From: Seonamhaeicola maritimus
Lineage (GTDB): Bacteria; Bacteroidota; Bacteroidia; Flavobacteriales; Flavobacteriaceae
Assembly (NCBI RefSeq): GCF_008056315.1
Contig: NZ_VRKQ01000018.1
Location: forward strand, 65,772-129,771
Length of the DNA stretch: 64,000 bases
Direction of reading: 5' to 3'
The notes under the pieces are model-generated. The model was not told where the DNA came from. It did no database searches and saw only the letters and a list, made by a program, of their open reading frames with translations. The position numbers were made by a program, and so were the translations under genes. Shown in pieces: positions 17,459 through 26,541 of the stretch. Position 1 is the stretch's first letter, and every line of letters starts with the position of its first letter.

Positions 17459-17760
17459 AATTGAAGTATTTAAGACATGCTGCAAAAGGTTTTGTTAGTT
17501 ATCGTTTTTTGCAATCATGTTTGTTGACAAAATTGTTACTAGACAAAGTTACCTGCACATTAAAAAACCAACTATGATAATTATCACCTTTTCATTGGTT
17601 TTTGATGTTATTTTTGATTTCTAAACCCTTGTGTAACCATTGTTACACAAGGGTTTACATGACTTTTGTCATTTTTTAGAGAGATGATTCAATGTACTTT
17701 TACCAAGTATTAAGGAATCAATATTTCAGGTTTTTTTAATACTTTAAATCAAAAGAAGAA
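17459..17760 (+). other. divergent intergenic region between porin and SQR genes
   Basis: 302 bp without a gene. It holds a minus-strand -7 element TAACTTTG (17551 to 17544) for the porin gene, a long palindrome containing a Crp/Fnr operator (17623-17656), and two imperfect plus-strand -7 candidates, GACTTTTG at 17661-17668 and TACTTTTA at 17695-17702. Nothing else recognised. Confidence 0.6.
17623..17656. promoter_or_regulatory. extended palindromic Crp/Fnr-type operator of the SQR operon
   Basis: The core TGTAAC-CATT-GTTACA (17632-17647) is a perfect CRP-geometry site and sits in a perfect 15-bp inverted repeat (17623-17637 with 17642-17656). No T run follows on either strand, so it is not a typical terminator. 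The 29.5-bp spacing to a good -7 element seen at other sites is not kept here; TACTTTTA at 17695 would place the operator near -66, a class I position. Confidence 0.62.
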
Positions 17761-18993
17761 ATGAAAAATTTAGTGATTTTAGGAGCGGGAACAGCGGGAA
17801 CCATGATGGCTAATCATTTGGTTTCAAAACTTCCCAAAAAAGAATGGGAAATAACTATAGTTGATCAATACAAAACACATTATTATCAGCCTGGTTTCTT
17901 GTTTTTACCATTTGATATCTATAATGAAAATCAGGTAAAGAAAGAAGGTAAGAAGTTTATCCCTAAAGGTGTTAACTATATTCAGAAAAAAATTGACAGA
18001 ATTATTTCTGATGAGAATAAGATTAGTCTTGAAGATGAAACTTTAGACTATGATATTTTAATCATTGCCACAGGTTCAAAAATTGCTCCAGATGAGGTTG
18101 AGGGTATGCAAGGTAAAAATTGGCAAAAATCGGTTTTTGATTTTTATACTTATGAAGGAGCCTTAGCTTTAAGAAATAAATTAAGAGAATGGGAGGGTGG
18201 TAAGCTAGTGGTACATATTACTGAAATGCCAATAAAATGTCCTGTAGCGCCTTTAGAATTTGCCTTTTTGGCAGACTCTTATTTTAAGAAAAAGGGGATG
18301 CGAGATAAAGTTGAAATCACCTATGTCACGCCATTATCAGGCGCATTTACAAAAGAAAAATGTTCTAAGTCTTTAGGGTATTTATTAAAAGAAAAGAATG
18401 TAAATCTAGAAATTGATTTTGCCATAGAGCGCGTTGATAATGAAAATAGTAAAATTATTGATTACGCAGATAAAGAAGTTGATTTTGATTTATTAGTAAC
18501 TGTACCCACTAATATGGGTGATGAGGTGATTGGACGTTCTGGTTTAGGAGACGATTTAAACTTTGTGCCTACACATCACAATACTTTACAGTCATTAGCT
18601 CATGAAAATATATTTGTAATTGGAGATGCTACCAATGTACCTGCCTCTAAAGCTGGTTCTGTGGCTCATTTTCAAGCCGAAACTCTCACAGATAATATAT
18701 TGTTATATGTAGAAGGAAAGCCATTAAAAGAGGAGTTTGATGGTCATGCTAATTGCTTTATTGAAACAGGTGAAAATAAAGCCCTTTTAATTGATTTTAA
18801 TTACGAATACGAACCGGTTGAGGGTACATTTCCATTTGCAGGAATAGGGCCTTTAAAACTCTTAAAAGAGAGTGTTTTTAATCATTGGGGAAAATTAGCA
18901 TTCAGATGGATTTATTGGAATATGTTAATCAAAGGGATTCCTATTCCATTTGTTTCTAGAAATATGAGTACCAAAGGAAAAAAATTAAACTAA
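17761..18993 (+). CDS. sulfide:quinone oxidoreductase family flavoprotein
   Basis: 410 residues. N-terminal FAD-binding GAGTAGTMMA (8-17), a central LIIATG motif and the C-terminal FVIGDATN motif define the SQR/FCC-like flavoprotein fold. Cys160 (PIKCPVAPLE) and Cys332 (HANCFIE) are placed like the redox cysteines of SQR; Cys201 is a third. The C-terminal amphipathic region suits monotopic membrane binding and quinone reduction. It would oxidise sulfide to protein or small-molecule persulfide, feeding the TusE/DsrC and DsrE2 proteins encoded directly downstream and the CstB-like enzyme encoded 12 kb away. The SQR subtype is not assigned. Confidence 0.85.
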   Translation: MKNLVILGAGTAGTMMANHLVSKLPKKEWEITIVDQYKTHYYQPGFLFLPFDIYNENQVKKEGKKFIPKGVNYIQKKIDRIISDENKISLEDETLDYDILIIATGSKIAPDEVEGMQGKNWQKSVFDFYTYEGALALRNKLREWEGGKLVVHITEMPIKCPVAPLEFAFLADSYFKKKGMRDKVEITYVTPLSGAFTKEKCSKSLGYLLKEKNVNLEIDFAIERVDNENSKIIDYADKEVDFDLLVTVPTNMGDEVIGRSGLGDDLNFVPTHHNTLQSLAHENIFVIGDATNVPASKAGSVAHFQAETLTDNILLYVEGKPLKEEFDGHANCFIETGENKALLIDFNYEYEPVEGTFPFAGIGPLKLLKESVFNHWGKLAFRWIYWNMLIKGIPIPFVSRNMSTKGKKLN

Positions 18994-19005
18994 AAATTAT
19001 AAAAA

Positions 19006-19314
19006 ATGAAAAAAGTAATAGCACAAACGGAAATTAATGTTAATGAGGAAGGGTATTTAACAGACTTTGCTCAATGGACAAAAGAAATTGGAACTGAAAT
19101 TGCTACTGATTATAATATTGAAATGACAGATAGACATTGGGAAGTTGTTAAATGGATTCAAGAAAAAGTTAATGAAGGAGCAGCTTTATCAATTAGAGGA
19201 ATTAAAAAAAGTGGTGTTATAGATATTAAAAGTTTCTATGCATTATTTCCTGGTGGGCCTTTAAAAGTGTCAACAAAAATTGCAGGCGTACCAAAACCAA
19301 AAAGTTGTATTTAA
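19006..19314 (+). CDS. TusE/DsrC family sulfur-relay protein
   Basis: 102 residues ending in KSCI: the penultimate cysteine (Cys101) is the sulfur carrier of the TusE/DsrC family. The second DsrC cysteine, about eleven residues upstream, is replaced (Thr90), so this is a single-cysteine TusE-like form and not the DsrC substrate of dissimilatory sulfite reductase. Residues such as RHWEVVKWIQE and IRGIKKSG match the family. Located 12 bp after SQR and 24 bp before a DsrE2 gene, so it probably shuttles persulfide sulfur between them. Confidence 0.85.
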   Translation: MKKVIAQTEINVNEEGYLTDFAQWTKEIGTEIATDYNIEMTDRHWEVVKWIQEKVNEGAALSIRGIKKSGVIDIKSFYALFPGGPLKVSTKIAGVPKPKSCI

Positions 19315-19338
19315 ATAATAGTATTAAAACTATAAATT

Positions 19339-19812
19339 ATGGGAACTAAAGTAAAAAAAATGATGTTCATATTGTCTAAGGCTACTATTGAGAATGCTTA
19401 TGCAGCTTTTGTAATGGCAAATGGGGCACGAATGGAAGGCATAGAATCTGAAATATTCTTTACATTTTTTGGATTAGAAGCTATACAAAAGAAGAAAATG
19501 GATAATTTACATGTTGCAACAGTGGGGAACCCTGGAATGCACATTCCAACAATGATTGGTGGTTTGCCAGGAATGGAAGCCTTAGCAACAAAAATGATGA
19601 AAAAGGAAATGGAAAAACTAGATATGCCTCCTGTAAGTGAATTTATAGAAATTCTTTCTGATTCTGGTTGTAGGCTTTGGGGTTGTAAGCTTGCGGTTGA
19701 TATGTTCCACCTAGAAGAAAAAGATTTAATTGATGAATTAGATGGGATATTAACTATTGGCGATTTTTATAACAGAGCAGACCAAGAAGGTTGTCAAATA
19801 GTGTTTATTTGA
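19339..19812 (+). CDS. DsrE2-like sulfur transferase
   Basis: 157 residues of the DsrE/DsrF superfamily, DsrE2-like branch, with GCRLWGCKLAVDMF carrying two candidate sulfur-binding cysteines and a third cysteine near the C-terminus (GCQIVF). DsrE2 proteins carry or transfer persulfide sulfur and occur with TusA and rhodaneses in sulfur oxidisers; here TusE/DsrC stands in that position. Last gene of the SQR operon, followed by a strong terminator. Confidence 0.83.
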   Translation: MGTKVKKMMFILSKATIENAYAAFVMANGARMEGIESEIFFTFFGLEAIQKKKMDNLHVATVGNPGMHIPTMIGGLPGMEALATKMMKKEMEKLDMPPVSEFIEILSDSGCRLWGCKLAVDMFHLEEKDLIDELDGILTIGDFYNRADQEGCQIVFI

Positions 19813-19836
19813 TAAAATATATAGTTGATTATAATA

Positions 19837-19867
19837 GAAAATGCAGCATTAAATATGCTGCATTTTC
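19837..19867 (+). terminator. bidirectional intrinsic terminator after the SQR operon
   Basis: GAAAATGCAGCAT (19837-19849) pairs with ATGCTGCATTTTC (19855-19867) around TAAAT. It serves the plus-strand sulfur operon and the convergent minus-strand gene ending at 19899. Confidence 0.85.
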
Positions 19868-19898
19868 ATGTTTAGTTTAGTTGAATTTGTGCTATTAA

Positions 19899-20678
19899 TT
19901 ATTGTTTCACAAATTTTGAAGTGGATCCAGTATCGGTCTTAAGGATATAAATTCCACTTGTTAAATCTGATACGTCAATTGTTCTTTCAGAGGTTAATTG
20001 TTTTACTTCTTGACCAATTAGGTTGTATATAGATACAGACTTGAATTTTTGGTAATCTGGAATGTTAAATCTGTTTGTTACGGGGTTTGGCGAAATTGTA
20101 AGCTTGTTTAAGCTTTTGTCTTCCACACCTAAAACGGAATTAGTACTTTGTACTATATCATCTATGTAATATACATCCCCATCTCTAGCACCATTGGCAC
20201 TATTAAATTGAAACGCAAACTGATTGGTCCAGTTATTGTTAAATGTGGCAGAAGAGAAGTCAAATTCTACTGTAGTCCATGTGTTTAATGCTACATTAAC
20301 AGTTTGTTCAATTTGGTTGAATTCATTAGCGGCACCAGTCCAATGTCTTGTTTGTGCTTTTAATGTAAAAGAGGTTTCATTTTTTGACAAAACTTTTAGA
20401 CTTATAAAATGTCCTTGAGCGGCATTAAGATTAAATTTAGGATCATTCCATACAGCAAAATCCCAATCAAAAGCTCCATTGGTTTCAGTGATTCTTCCAC
20501 AGTTGTCGCTTAAATTAATTCCTGTTTTCTCATCATTTGAAATGGCTTCATTTAAAGTAACTCCACCGTTGGTTCCAAGTGTGTAAGCTTGCCCTCCAGT
20601 TTCATATGTTACATTTACTTGAGAATAAGAAGTAATTGTGAGCGTTAAAGTTAAAAGTAAAAGTAATTTTTTCATCAT
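19899..20678 (-). CDS. secreted T9SS protein with carbohydrate-binding-like domain
   Basis: 259 residues: signal peptide (about 1-19, ending TSYSQ), a beta-sandwich of about 160 residues that resembles carbohydrate-binding modules attached to algal-polysaccharide enzymes, and a T9SS type A sorting tail (KLTISPNPVTNRFNI to TSKFVKQ). There is no catalytic motif I recognise. The layout closely matches the protein encoded at 42947-43738 in the PUL. Likely a surface or secreted glycan-binding protein. Confidence 0.7.
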   Translation of the reverse strand: MMKKLLLLLTLTLTITSYSQVNVTYETGGQAYTLGTNGGVTLNEAISNDEKTGINLSDNCGRITETNGAFDWDFAVWNDPKFNLNAAQGHFISLKVLSKNETSFTLKAQTRHWTGAANEFNQIEQTVNVALNTWTTVEFDFSSATFNNNWTNQFAFQFNSANGARDGDVYYIDDIVQSTNSVLGVEDKSLNKLTISPNPVTNRFNIPDYQKFKSVSIYNLIGQEVKQLTSERTIDVSDLTSGIYILKTDTGSTSKFVKQ

Positions 20679-20783
20679 ATTTTATATTTAATTAGTTATT
20701 TCAAATATAAAATTGATATTAGGTGAAGATTAGAACAAATGTTCTTTTTTATAGAATAAAAGTTAAAAAACCATTTGTTGCAC

Positions 20784-23700
20784 TTATGGTTTTACAATAA
20801 GTTTAGATTCATTATTTATTGTTAAAACGTAAACTCCAGAAGCTAAACTATAAGGTAAATGTATTTCAGTAACACCTGTTTCTTCATTATGTTGTTTGGA
20901 TAAGGTTGCAATAACACTACCTTTTAAATCTGCAAGTTGAAACTCATCGGTTAATGTTGTGTTGGTAATAAATACTTTAAACTCATCGTTTAAAGGGTTT
21001 GGATACACTTTATAACTATAGGCAGAAGGCGTGTTAGTTTCTTCTTTTCCGGTGAAATATTCAACCCCAAAACTATACGCTTCTTTACCAATTTTCTCAC
21101 CAATAAGCCTTCCAGGAATATCATCAGCAGGCGGGTGTATACCACCCCAAATTCTAGATAAACTGCATTGGTCTGATGCATCTCTGTAGGTTGCCCATTG
21201 TAGTTTTACATCAACACTGGGGCCTTCTTCAAACACCAAAAACTCATCTTTTTTGGCAATAAACTCTCCTACACCTCCTGGGAAGAAAGCATCTCCTGTT
21301 ATGAGTGTCATGAGTTCTGCGGCAGCTCTTGAGTATGTTGAATGCCCTGAAACATAGCCCGCAAAAGGTGGTGTTACAAAGCTAGGGCGTTGATAGGGCC
21401 ACCAATTATCTGCTAAAATCCAGCCAACACCTGCCATATCTGTACTGGGGTTACCAATAAAGTCATGACCTCGCCATGTGTATAATTTTATTTTACCTAC
21501 ATGCTCATTCATAGTTCCGGCTAACGGGTCTCCAGTTTCTACAATTTCTACATAACCAGGTTTGAGCGGAATACCACCTACATGATAATTAGAAAGCATA
21601 TTATCAGAACTTTGACCTAATTCTGCCATATATCTAATGGCTGAAATGGGCCTGATATAATCATACCACCCTTTAACACCCCATGCAGAAACAGCAGCAT
21701 CATGCATAGTGCCTCCCATTAAGAAATAAGCTTTTACATCCCACTCTAATGGAGACATTGTTTCACCAGTTCCATTTAATTTTTTTTGTAATGCAGGGTG
21801 GTCACTTACATAATTTAGTAATGTAAACCAATGCCCGGGAGGGGTTTCAGAGTCAGGACCATCTGCCCAAAATTCTGCTAATACTCTCGCATAGTCACCT
21901 CTAGGAACTAGTTGTTCTGGATAAGGGGCATTTGTATGAGGATTAATAGAATGACCTTGACTTGGGTCGCCACCTTCAAATTCGTTGTAGAAATCTGGAA
22001 AGTCTTCAAATGATTGAGGGATATTATTAATGTCAAAATTTCCAATAGATTTTGGTGAAATATCCCAAATAACGCCATCAGCTGGGTCTAAATGTGAACC
22101 CCAAACTGATACTAATGAAAATCCCCATTTATAGGATTGACTATCTGTGTCTTCAGAATTTAAGTTTAGATAAGGAGGTGGTGATGGATCATGATATACC
22201 TGATAATTGTATCCATCTCTGGTAAATGTAGATTTATTATCCTCTTTTAAAGAGAAAGGTAGTACTTGCCCCCATTCAGGGCCTAAAAAATCTGGGGTGT
22301 TACCAGCAATCAAGTTCCCACTTTGATCAATAAACTGATATAAGCTTAGTTGTTGCCACCTATTTGGATCCGTTAAGGTTACATTTCCTTGTAATTGCGG
22401 TGTTAAAGGCGTATTAACGGGTTCGTAAAATTTGTTTTCGTAAGCACCTGCTTCATTAGCACCATCTTTAAAGCCATAATCAATTATAGCTTGTGCAATA
22501 TAATTACCTAAAGCAGCTGGATTACCATTTGTGTGATCTGTATCCGTAAAGTTAATATTATAACCTAAGTCAGTCATTAATAAATCAAAAGTGTGTTGAG
22601 TTTCCGCTAAGTTTGGAGAGTTTTTAAACCTATGACTAAGTAAACGATAAGCTGCATAACTCATGGCTTTTTTCCTAGCTTCTTCAATAGGTTCTTCTGT
22701 TTCAAAACCATAGAAGGGAATTACAATTCCGTGTACTTCATTACCTAATAAATAGGTTCTGGCATTTTCATCAAATATGGCCCATGCATCGTATAACGCC
22801 ACACTTGTATGAAAAAGATTTCTGGCATGTACCGTAGGACGCGCATAATCATTTCTAATGGCATGTAGCAAAGCTTCATTCCAAATTCTTGCAATTGATC
22901 GATTAGCTGTTATTTTAGAGATTGTTAAATCTACTGGTAATATTATTTTTTCTGTAGCACAATTTGTGCTTGTTTCAATAACTGATACTTCACCTTCGTC
23001 TTCAAGATGCCAAAGAACTTTGATAGTTTCGGTATTTTGACCTGTTATTATCTCACCTCCGATAACTTCCCAAGATAGAGTAGAGTTAGTAGTTTTATTA
23101 TAAGTGTAAATTTCTTCATTAAAATAACCTGTAGATGTTGGGCCTGAAATTTGAGAACCATCCAAATAAGAGCAAGAGCCATCATCTTCTACAGCTTCTG
23201 GGTTAAAGTTACAAGAATTGGGGTCTGTACAACCTTTAACTTTAACAGCTTGTGAGGTATCAATAATTTCATAACCATTTCCTTCTCTTGCTAGAATTAT
23301 ATTATCTAGGGGTAAATCGTTGTATGTTTCAATGAGTCCGGAAGGCCACTTTATTTCAATTTCAGAAATACTTGTGGCATCAGATAAACCAAAATGTAAC
23401 GGTTGTATGCTTTGTGATAAAAAACCAACACCAGAGGCGTATCTGTGTAAACTTCCTTCATTAGTGGTTATTGAAACACTAGCGCCAATAGCATTTCTGT
23501 TAGATGTAGTACCTTCCAGCATAACTTTAAACCAGCGCGGGTTTTGAGTTGAAGTTGTTGTTATGGTAGTATTTTGATAAAAGAATGATTCTTGGTCACT
23601 GTTAGAAACAAATAAATCTAGATCACCATCGTTGTCATAATCAAATGGTGTTGCACCCACACTCATAGTTATAGCGCCAAGTCCAACATTTCCTGTTTTT

Positions 23701-24797
23701 TCGGTAAAAGTATAGTCATTTGGGCCATTGTTTTCAAAGTATACATTGGCTTCTCCTTCAGGGAAAGATTGTTTGAAACCATTTACCACAAAAAGATCCT
23801 CATCACCATCTAAATCAAAATCTGCAAAAGGACAATCCCAACTCCATCCGGTGCGTAAAATACCTTTTTCTTCGGCTTGTTCAGTAAAAGAATTGTCTCC
23901 GTTGTTTGTAAACAAAAGATTCATGTTTATATCAGTAACATAAATATCGAAATTGCCATCGTTGTTATAATCAGAAATGGAAAGCCCCATAAAATTAGCA
24001 AGTTGGTCAATGCCGTAGTTTGCAGCTTGATCTTCAAAAATACTTCCAAAATTGTTAATATATAGATTGTTAGGTACATAAAAATCATTAGAAACAAACA
24101 AATCCATCCATCCGTCTTCATTAAAGTCATACGGGATACTCATATAAGACTGTTCCGGACTATTTATCCCATAGAATTCAGACCTCTCTTCAAAAGTACC
24201 ATCTCCATTATTTACATAAAATATGTTACCGTTACATCCGCCCCAAACAGATATATAAAGATCAATATAACTATCATTATTAAAGTCAAACCAAGTGGCT
24301 CCAGCATTATTACAATTATTGGTTCTTTCTATTCCAGCTTGGTTTGTAGTTTCAGTAAAGGTTCCATCTCCATTATTTCTAAAAAGTTGAACTTTATAAG
24401 CATGCGTAAAGAAGATATCTGGGTACCCATCATTATCATAGTCCCCCCAATGAGCTCCATATTTAAATCCATCTTGATAACCAATATCTTTACTTGGTTC
24501 AGAAGCAGGAAATAGGTTTGCCAACCCCGATGCGATTGTTATATCTGTAAAAGTGCCATCATTATTATTTCTGAATAATTTGCTTTGAGAAATAGGATTA
24601 CCATTAATATCTTGTGCTTTTGCAACCACAAACAAATCCAAATCATAATCACCATCGTAATCGGCAACTGCAACACCATTGTTTTCATGCAGTCCATCTA
24701 AGTTAGCAATATGTTCAAAGCGTTGAAAGGTTTGACTATATATGCTTAATGAAAGCATTAAAAAAAAGGTACAAAGCAAATAAGGAAGGGTTTTCAT
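20784..24797 (-). CDS. FG-GAP/UnbV propeller fused to vanadium haloperoxidase, T9SS-exported
   Basis: 1337 residues. After a signal peptide (about 1-21) come FG-GAP/VCBS repeats with calcium-type DxDxDGxxD motifs (about 30-420), an ASPIC/UnbV domain (about 425-500) and a short cysteine-containing repeat (GCTDPNSCNFNPEA, about 525). A vanadium-dependent haloperoxidase-like domain follows (about 630-1245) and then a T9SS tail (KVYPNPLNDEF to LIVKP). The vanadate-binding signature is complete: Lys1042-x6-Arg1049-Pro, SGH with His1152 (VSGH instead of PSGH), and SRIWGGIH with Arg1215 and His1221. Such enzymes oxidise halide with hydrogen peroxide; chloride, bromide or iodide preference cannot be read here. 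Separated from the SusCD operon by a terminator. Confidence 0.82.
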   Translation of the reverse strand: MKTLPYLLCTFFLMLSLSIYSQTFQRFEHIANLDGLHENNGVAVADYDGDYDLDLFVVAKAQDINGNPISQSKLFRNNNDGTFTDITIASGLANLFPASEPSKDIGYQDGFKYGAHWGDYDNDGYPDIFFTHAYKVQLFRNNGDGTFTETTNQAGIERTNNCNNAGATWFDFNNDSYIDLYISVWGGCNGNIFYVNNGDGTFEERSEFYGINSPEQSYMSIPYDFNEDGWMDLFVSNDFYVPNNLYINNFGSIFEDQAANYGIDQLANFMGLSISDYNNDGNFDIYVTDINMNLLFTNNGDNSFTEQAEEKGILRTGWSWDCPFADFDLDGDEDLFVVNGFKQSFPEGEANVYFENNGPNDYTFTEKTGNVGLGAITMSVGATPFDYDNDGDLDLFVSNSDQESFFYQNTTITTTSTQNPRWFKVMLEGTTSNRNAIGASVSITTNEGSLHRYASGVGFLSQSIQPLHFGLSDATSISEIEIKWPSGLIETYNDLPLDNIILAREGNGYEIIDTSQAVKVKGCTDPNSCNFNPEAVEDDGSCSYLDGSQISGPTSTGYFNEEIYTYNKTTNSTLSWEVIGGEIITGQNTETIKVLWHLEDEGEVSVIETSTNCATEKIILPVDLTISKITANRSIARIWNEALLHAIRNDYARPTVHARNLFHTSVALYDAWAIFDENARTYLLGNEVHGIVIPFYGFETEEPIEEARKKAMSYAAYRLLSHRFKNSPNLAETQHTFDLLMTDLGYNINFTDTDHTNGNPAALGNYIAQAIIDYGFKDGANEAGAYENKFYEPVNTPLTPQLQGNVTLTDPNRWQQLSLYQFIDQSGNLIAGNTPDFLGPEWGQVLPFSLKEDNKSTFTRDGYNYQVYHDPSPPPYLNLNSEDTDSQSYKWGFSLVSVWGSHLDPADGVIWDISPKSIGNFDINNIPQSFEDFPDFYNEFEGGDPSQGHSINPHTNAPYPEQLVPRGDYARVLAEFWADGPDSETPPGHWFTLLNYVSDHPALQKKLNGTGETMSPLEWDVKAYFLMGGTMHDAAVSAWGVKGWYDYIRPISAIRYMAELGQSSDNMLSNYHVGGIPLKPGYVEIVETGDPLAGTMNEHVGKIKLYTWRGHDFIGNPSTDMAGVGWILADNWWPYQRPSFVTPPFAGYVSGHSTYSRAAAELMTLITGDAFFPGGVGEFIAKKDEFLVFEEGPSVDVKLQWATYRDASDQCSLSRIWGGIHPPADDIPGRLIGEKIGKEAYSFGVEYFTGKEETNTPSAYSYKVYPNPLNDEFKVFITNTTLTDEFQLADLKGSVIATLSKQHNEETGVTEIHLPYSLASGVYVLTINNESKLIVKP

Positions 24798-24844
24798 ATG
24801 CTCTTAATTATTTAAGGAAATGCAAAGCAACAATATAAGTTTAA

Positions 24845-24876
24845 AAAAGCCTATTTGAAAAATCAAATAGGCTTTT
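24845..24876 (-). terminator. terminator of the minus-strand SusCD-lipoprotein operon
   Basis: A 14-bp perfect stem (24845-24858 with 24863-24876) around AAAA, with U-rich ends on both strands. It separates the SusCD operon from the haloperoxidase-fusion gene. Confidence 0.85.
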
Positions 24877-24908
24877 GTTATAAAAATCTAAGTTTAAAAA
24901 GCCCTAAA

Positions 24909-26525
24909 TTAAGGTCTTTCTTCTACCTTCACTATATAAAAATCATCATAGTAAATAACAGCATCTGAATCTGCATTTCCATCAAGAAGTGCTCTAGCAT
25001 ATATTTGAGATATAGGTTGAGATTGTTTAAAAGTAAACTCTTTTTGAATCCACTCTCCTTGAGCTTCACCACCAAAGTTAGACCATCCTTTTTGACCCCA
25101 ATTTTGAAGTAACCAGAATCCAGATGTTCCCGAAATGGTTGAACCTGGTGCTATATATCTTTTATATTTAAAGATATAATCTGCATCTGGGTCTAGAATA
25201 ATTGGTTGTGAAAAATCACATCCAATTTCAACCTTATTTTGTCCAGGCACTAATGTACATTTTAAACTTAAGCTTCCACTAGCAGCTTGTTCAGAACTAA
25301 CTTCAACAGTTCCTTGGTTACTCCACCATGCTCTCCAACTATCATCTCCTTGAAAACCACCATCTTCAACACTTGCAATACCAGGAGGGAACAAATTTAC
25401 ATCATGCATGATCACGGGCTCATCAGTAAAGGATACTGGTGTACGCGTATCTGTAGATTCTATACCGCTGCCATCTAAAAGACTTACTGTGATAACATCT
25501 GGTCTGTAAATAGGATCCTCTAACGTAATGTTTAAGAATGTAGCGTCATCAGCATCAACTTCAACATTTGCAATTGCGAAAGGTGTACCATTAACTTTAA
25601 CCTCAAAGAATGCTTCTTTTTGGAAGAATGGTGTAAACTCACCATTAAATGGTATTCTAATGGATTCATCTTCTTGCTCAGCAATGTTACCCGTTAATTC
25701 AAATGGTTTAGATGAAGGAATGACTTTAAAAGGTCTTGATATTATTAACCTATCATTATCAGCAGGAATATTTTGACCACTTCTAGATACATTAATACCA
25801 CCTTGGAAAACACCAAGCTTCTTGAATACAATGTTGGCTACCTCTTGATTGCTACCAGCAATTTGTTCAGTCTGCCCATCAACAGGAAACGTTCTTATAA
25901 ACCAATTTCTACCTGTAGGCTCACCAATAGTAGTTTTGTCTGTAAACTCTAAAGCATCACCAGCCTCTACATAAATGGTGTCTGTTCCTGTAATATCCAA
26001 TAGAGACCCTCCTTGTTTTACTTCAATTTCTGGAACAATGGTATCACGCACGTAAACCATAAGTGTAGTGTCAATTACCCATTTACCAGCTACATTTTCT
26101 GCAGGTTGCGTATAATAACCTCTTTCAAAGCTATATCCTCTAAACTCTACGTACTCATCAAAAATGTTAAACATTCTAACCTCATTCCATCCAGATTTCT
26201 TGAAGTAAACGTTGATTGTTTTCTCTTCAGATTTTGTCTCACCTGGGTTAATGATTTGTTTTTCATAAAGCTCCATAGAGTCTCTCCATTGAAAAGGTCC
26301 TTCTAAAAAGAAATTACCTTCGTCTATAGTCCACTCATGGTGTGTGAAGTTTTGAGATAAGTTAGCAAAAGTAATATACTCAAAAATATTGATGTCTAAC
26401 GGCGCCTGTGCTTGACTGTGGTACAGTCCTACATCAGAAAAACTGTTTGGCTTGTCGTAATCGTCATCCTGACACCCCCAGAAGGCGGTGATTAGAACAA
26501 CGGCAATTAAATATATTTTTTTCAT
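24909..26525 (-). CDS. PUL surface lipoprotein (SusE/F-position, glycan-binding)
   Basis: 538 residues. Lipobox Cys18 is followed by QDDDYD, an acidic stretch typical of Bacteroidota surface-lipoprotein export. Beta-rich domains occupy the middle, and a C-terminal carbohydrate-binding-like module (about 385-535) ends YYDDFYIVKVEERP. It is paralogous to the protein encoded at 40208-41917: both share the HEWxIxEGN motif near residue 63-80 and the EERP end. Third gene after SusC and SusD. Binding of the same galactan at the cell surface is inferred. Confidence 0.78.
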   Translation of the reverse strand: MKKIYLIAVVLITAFWGCQDDDYDKPNSFSDVGLYHSQAQAPLDINIFEYITFANLSQNFTHHEWTIDEGNFFLEGPFQWRDSMELYEKQIINPGETKSEEKTINVYFKKSGWNEVRMFNIFDEYVEFRGYSFERGYYTQPAENVAGKWVIDTTLMVYVRDTIVPEIEVKQGGSLLDITGTDTIYVEAGDALEFTDKTTIGEPTGRNWFIRTFPVDGQTEQIAGSNQEVANIVFKKLGVFQGGINVSRSGQNIPADNDRLIISRPFKVIPSSKPFELTGNIAEQEDESIRIPFNGEFTPFFQKEAFFEVKVNGTPFAIANVEVDADDATFLNITLEDPIYRPDVITVSLLDGSGIESTDTRTPVSFTDEPVIMHDVNLFPPGIASVEDGGFQGDDSWRAWWSNQGTVEVSSEQAASGSLSLKCTLVPGQNKVEIGCDFSQPIILDPDADYIFKYKRYIAPGSTISGTSGFWLLQNWGQKGWSNFGGEAQGEWIQKEFTFKQSQPISQIYARALLDGNADSDAVIYYDDFYIVKVEERP

Positions 26526-26541
26526 GTTTAATCTTTTTTAT

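Noticed and set aside
17623-17656. Long palindrome as an intrinsic terminator
   Set aside because: No T run follows on either strand, and the centre is a perfect CRP-type operator located between divergent genes.
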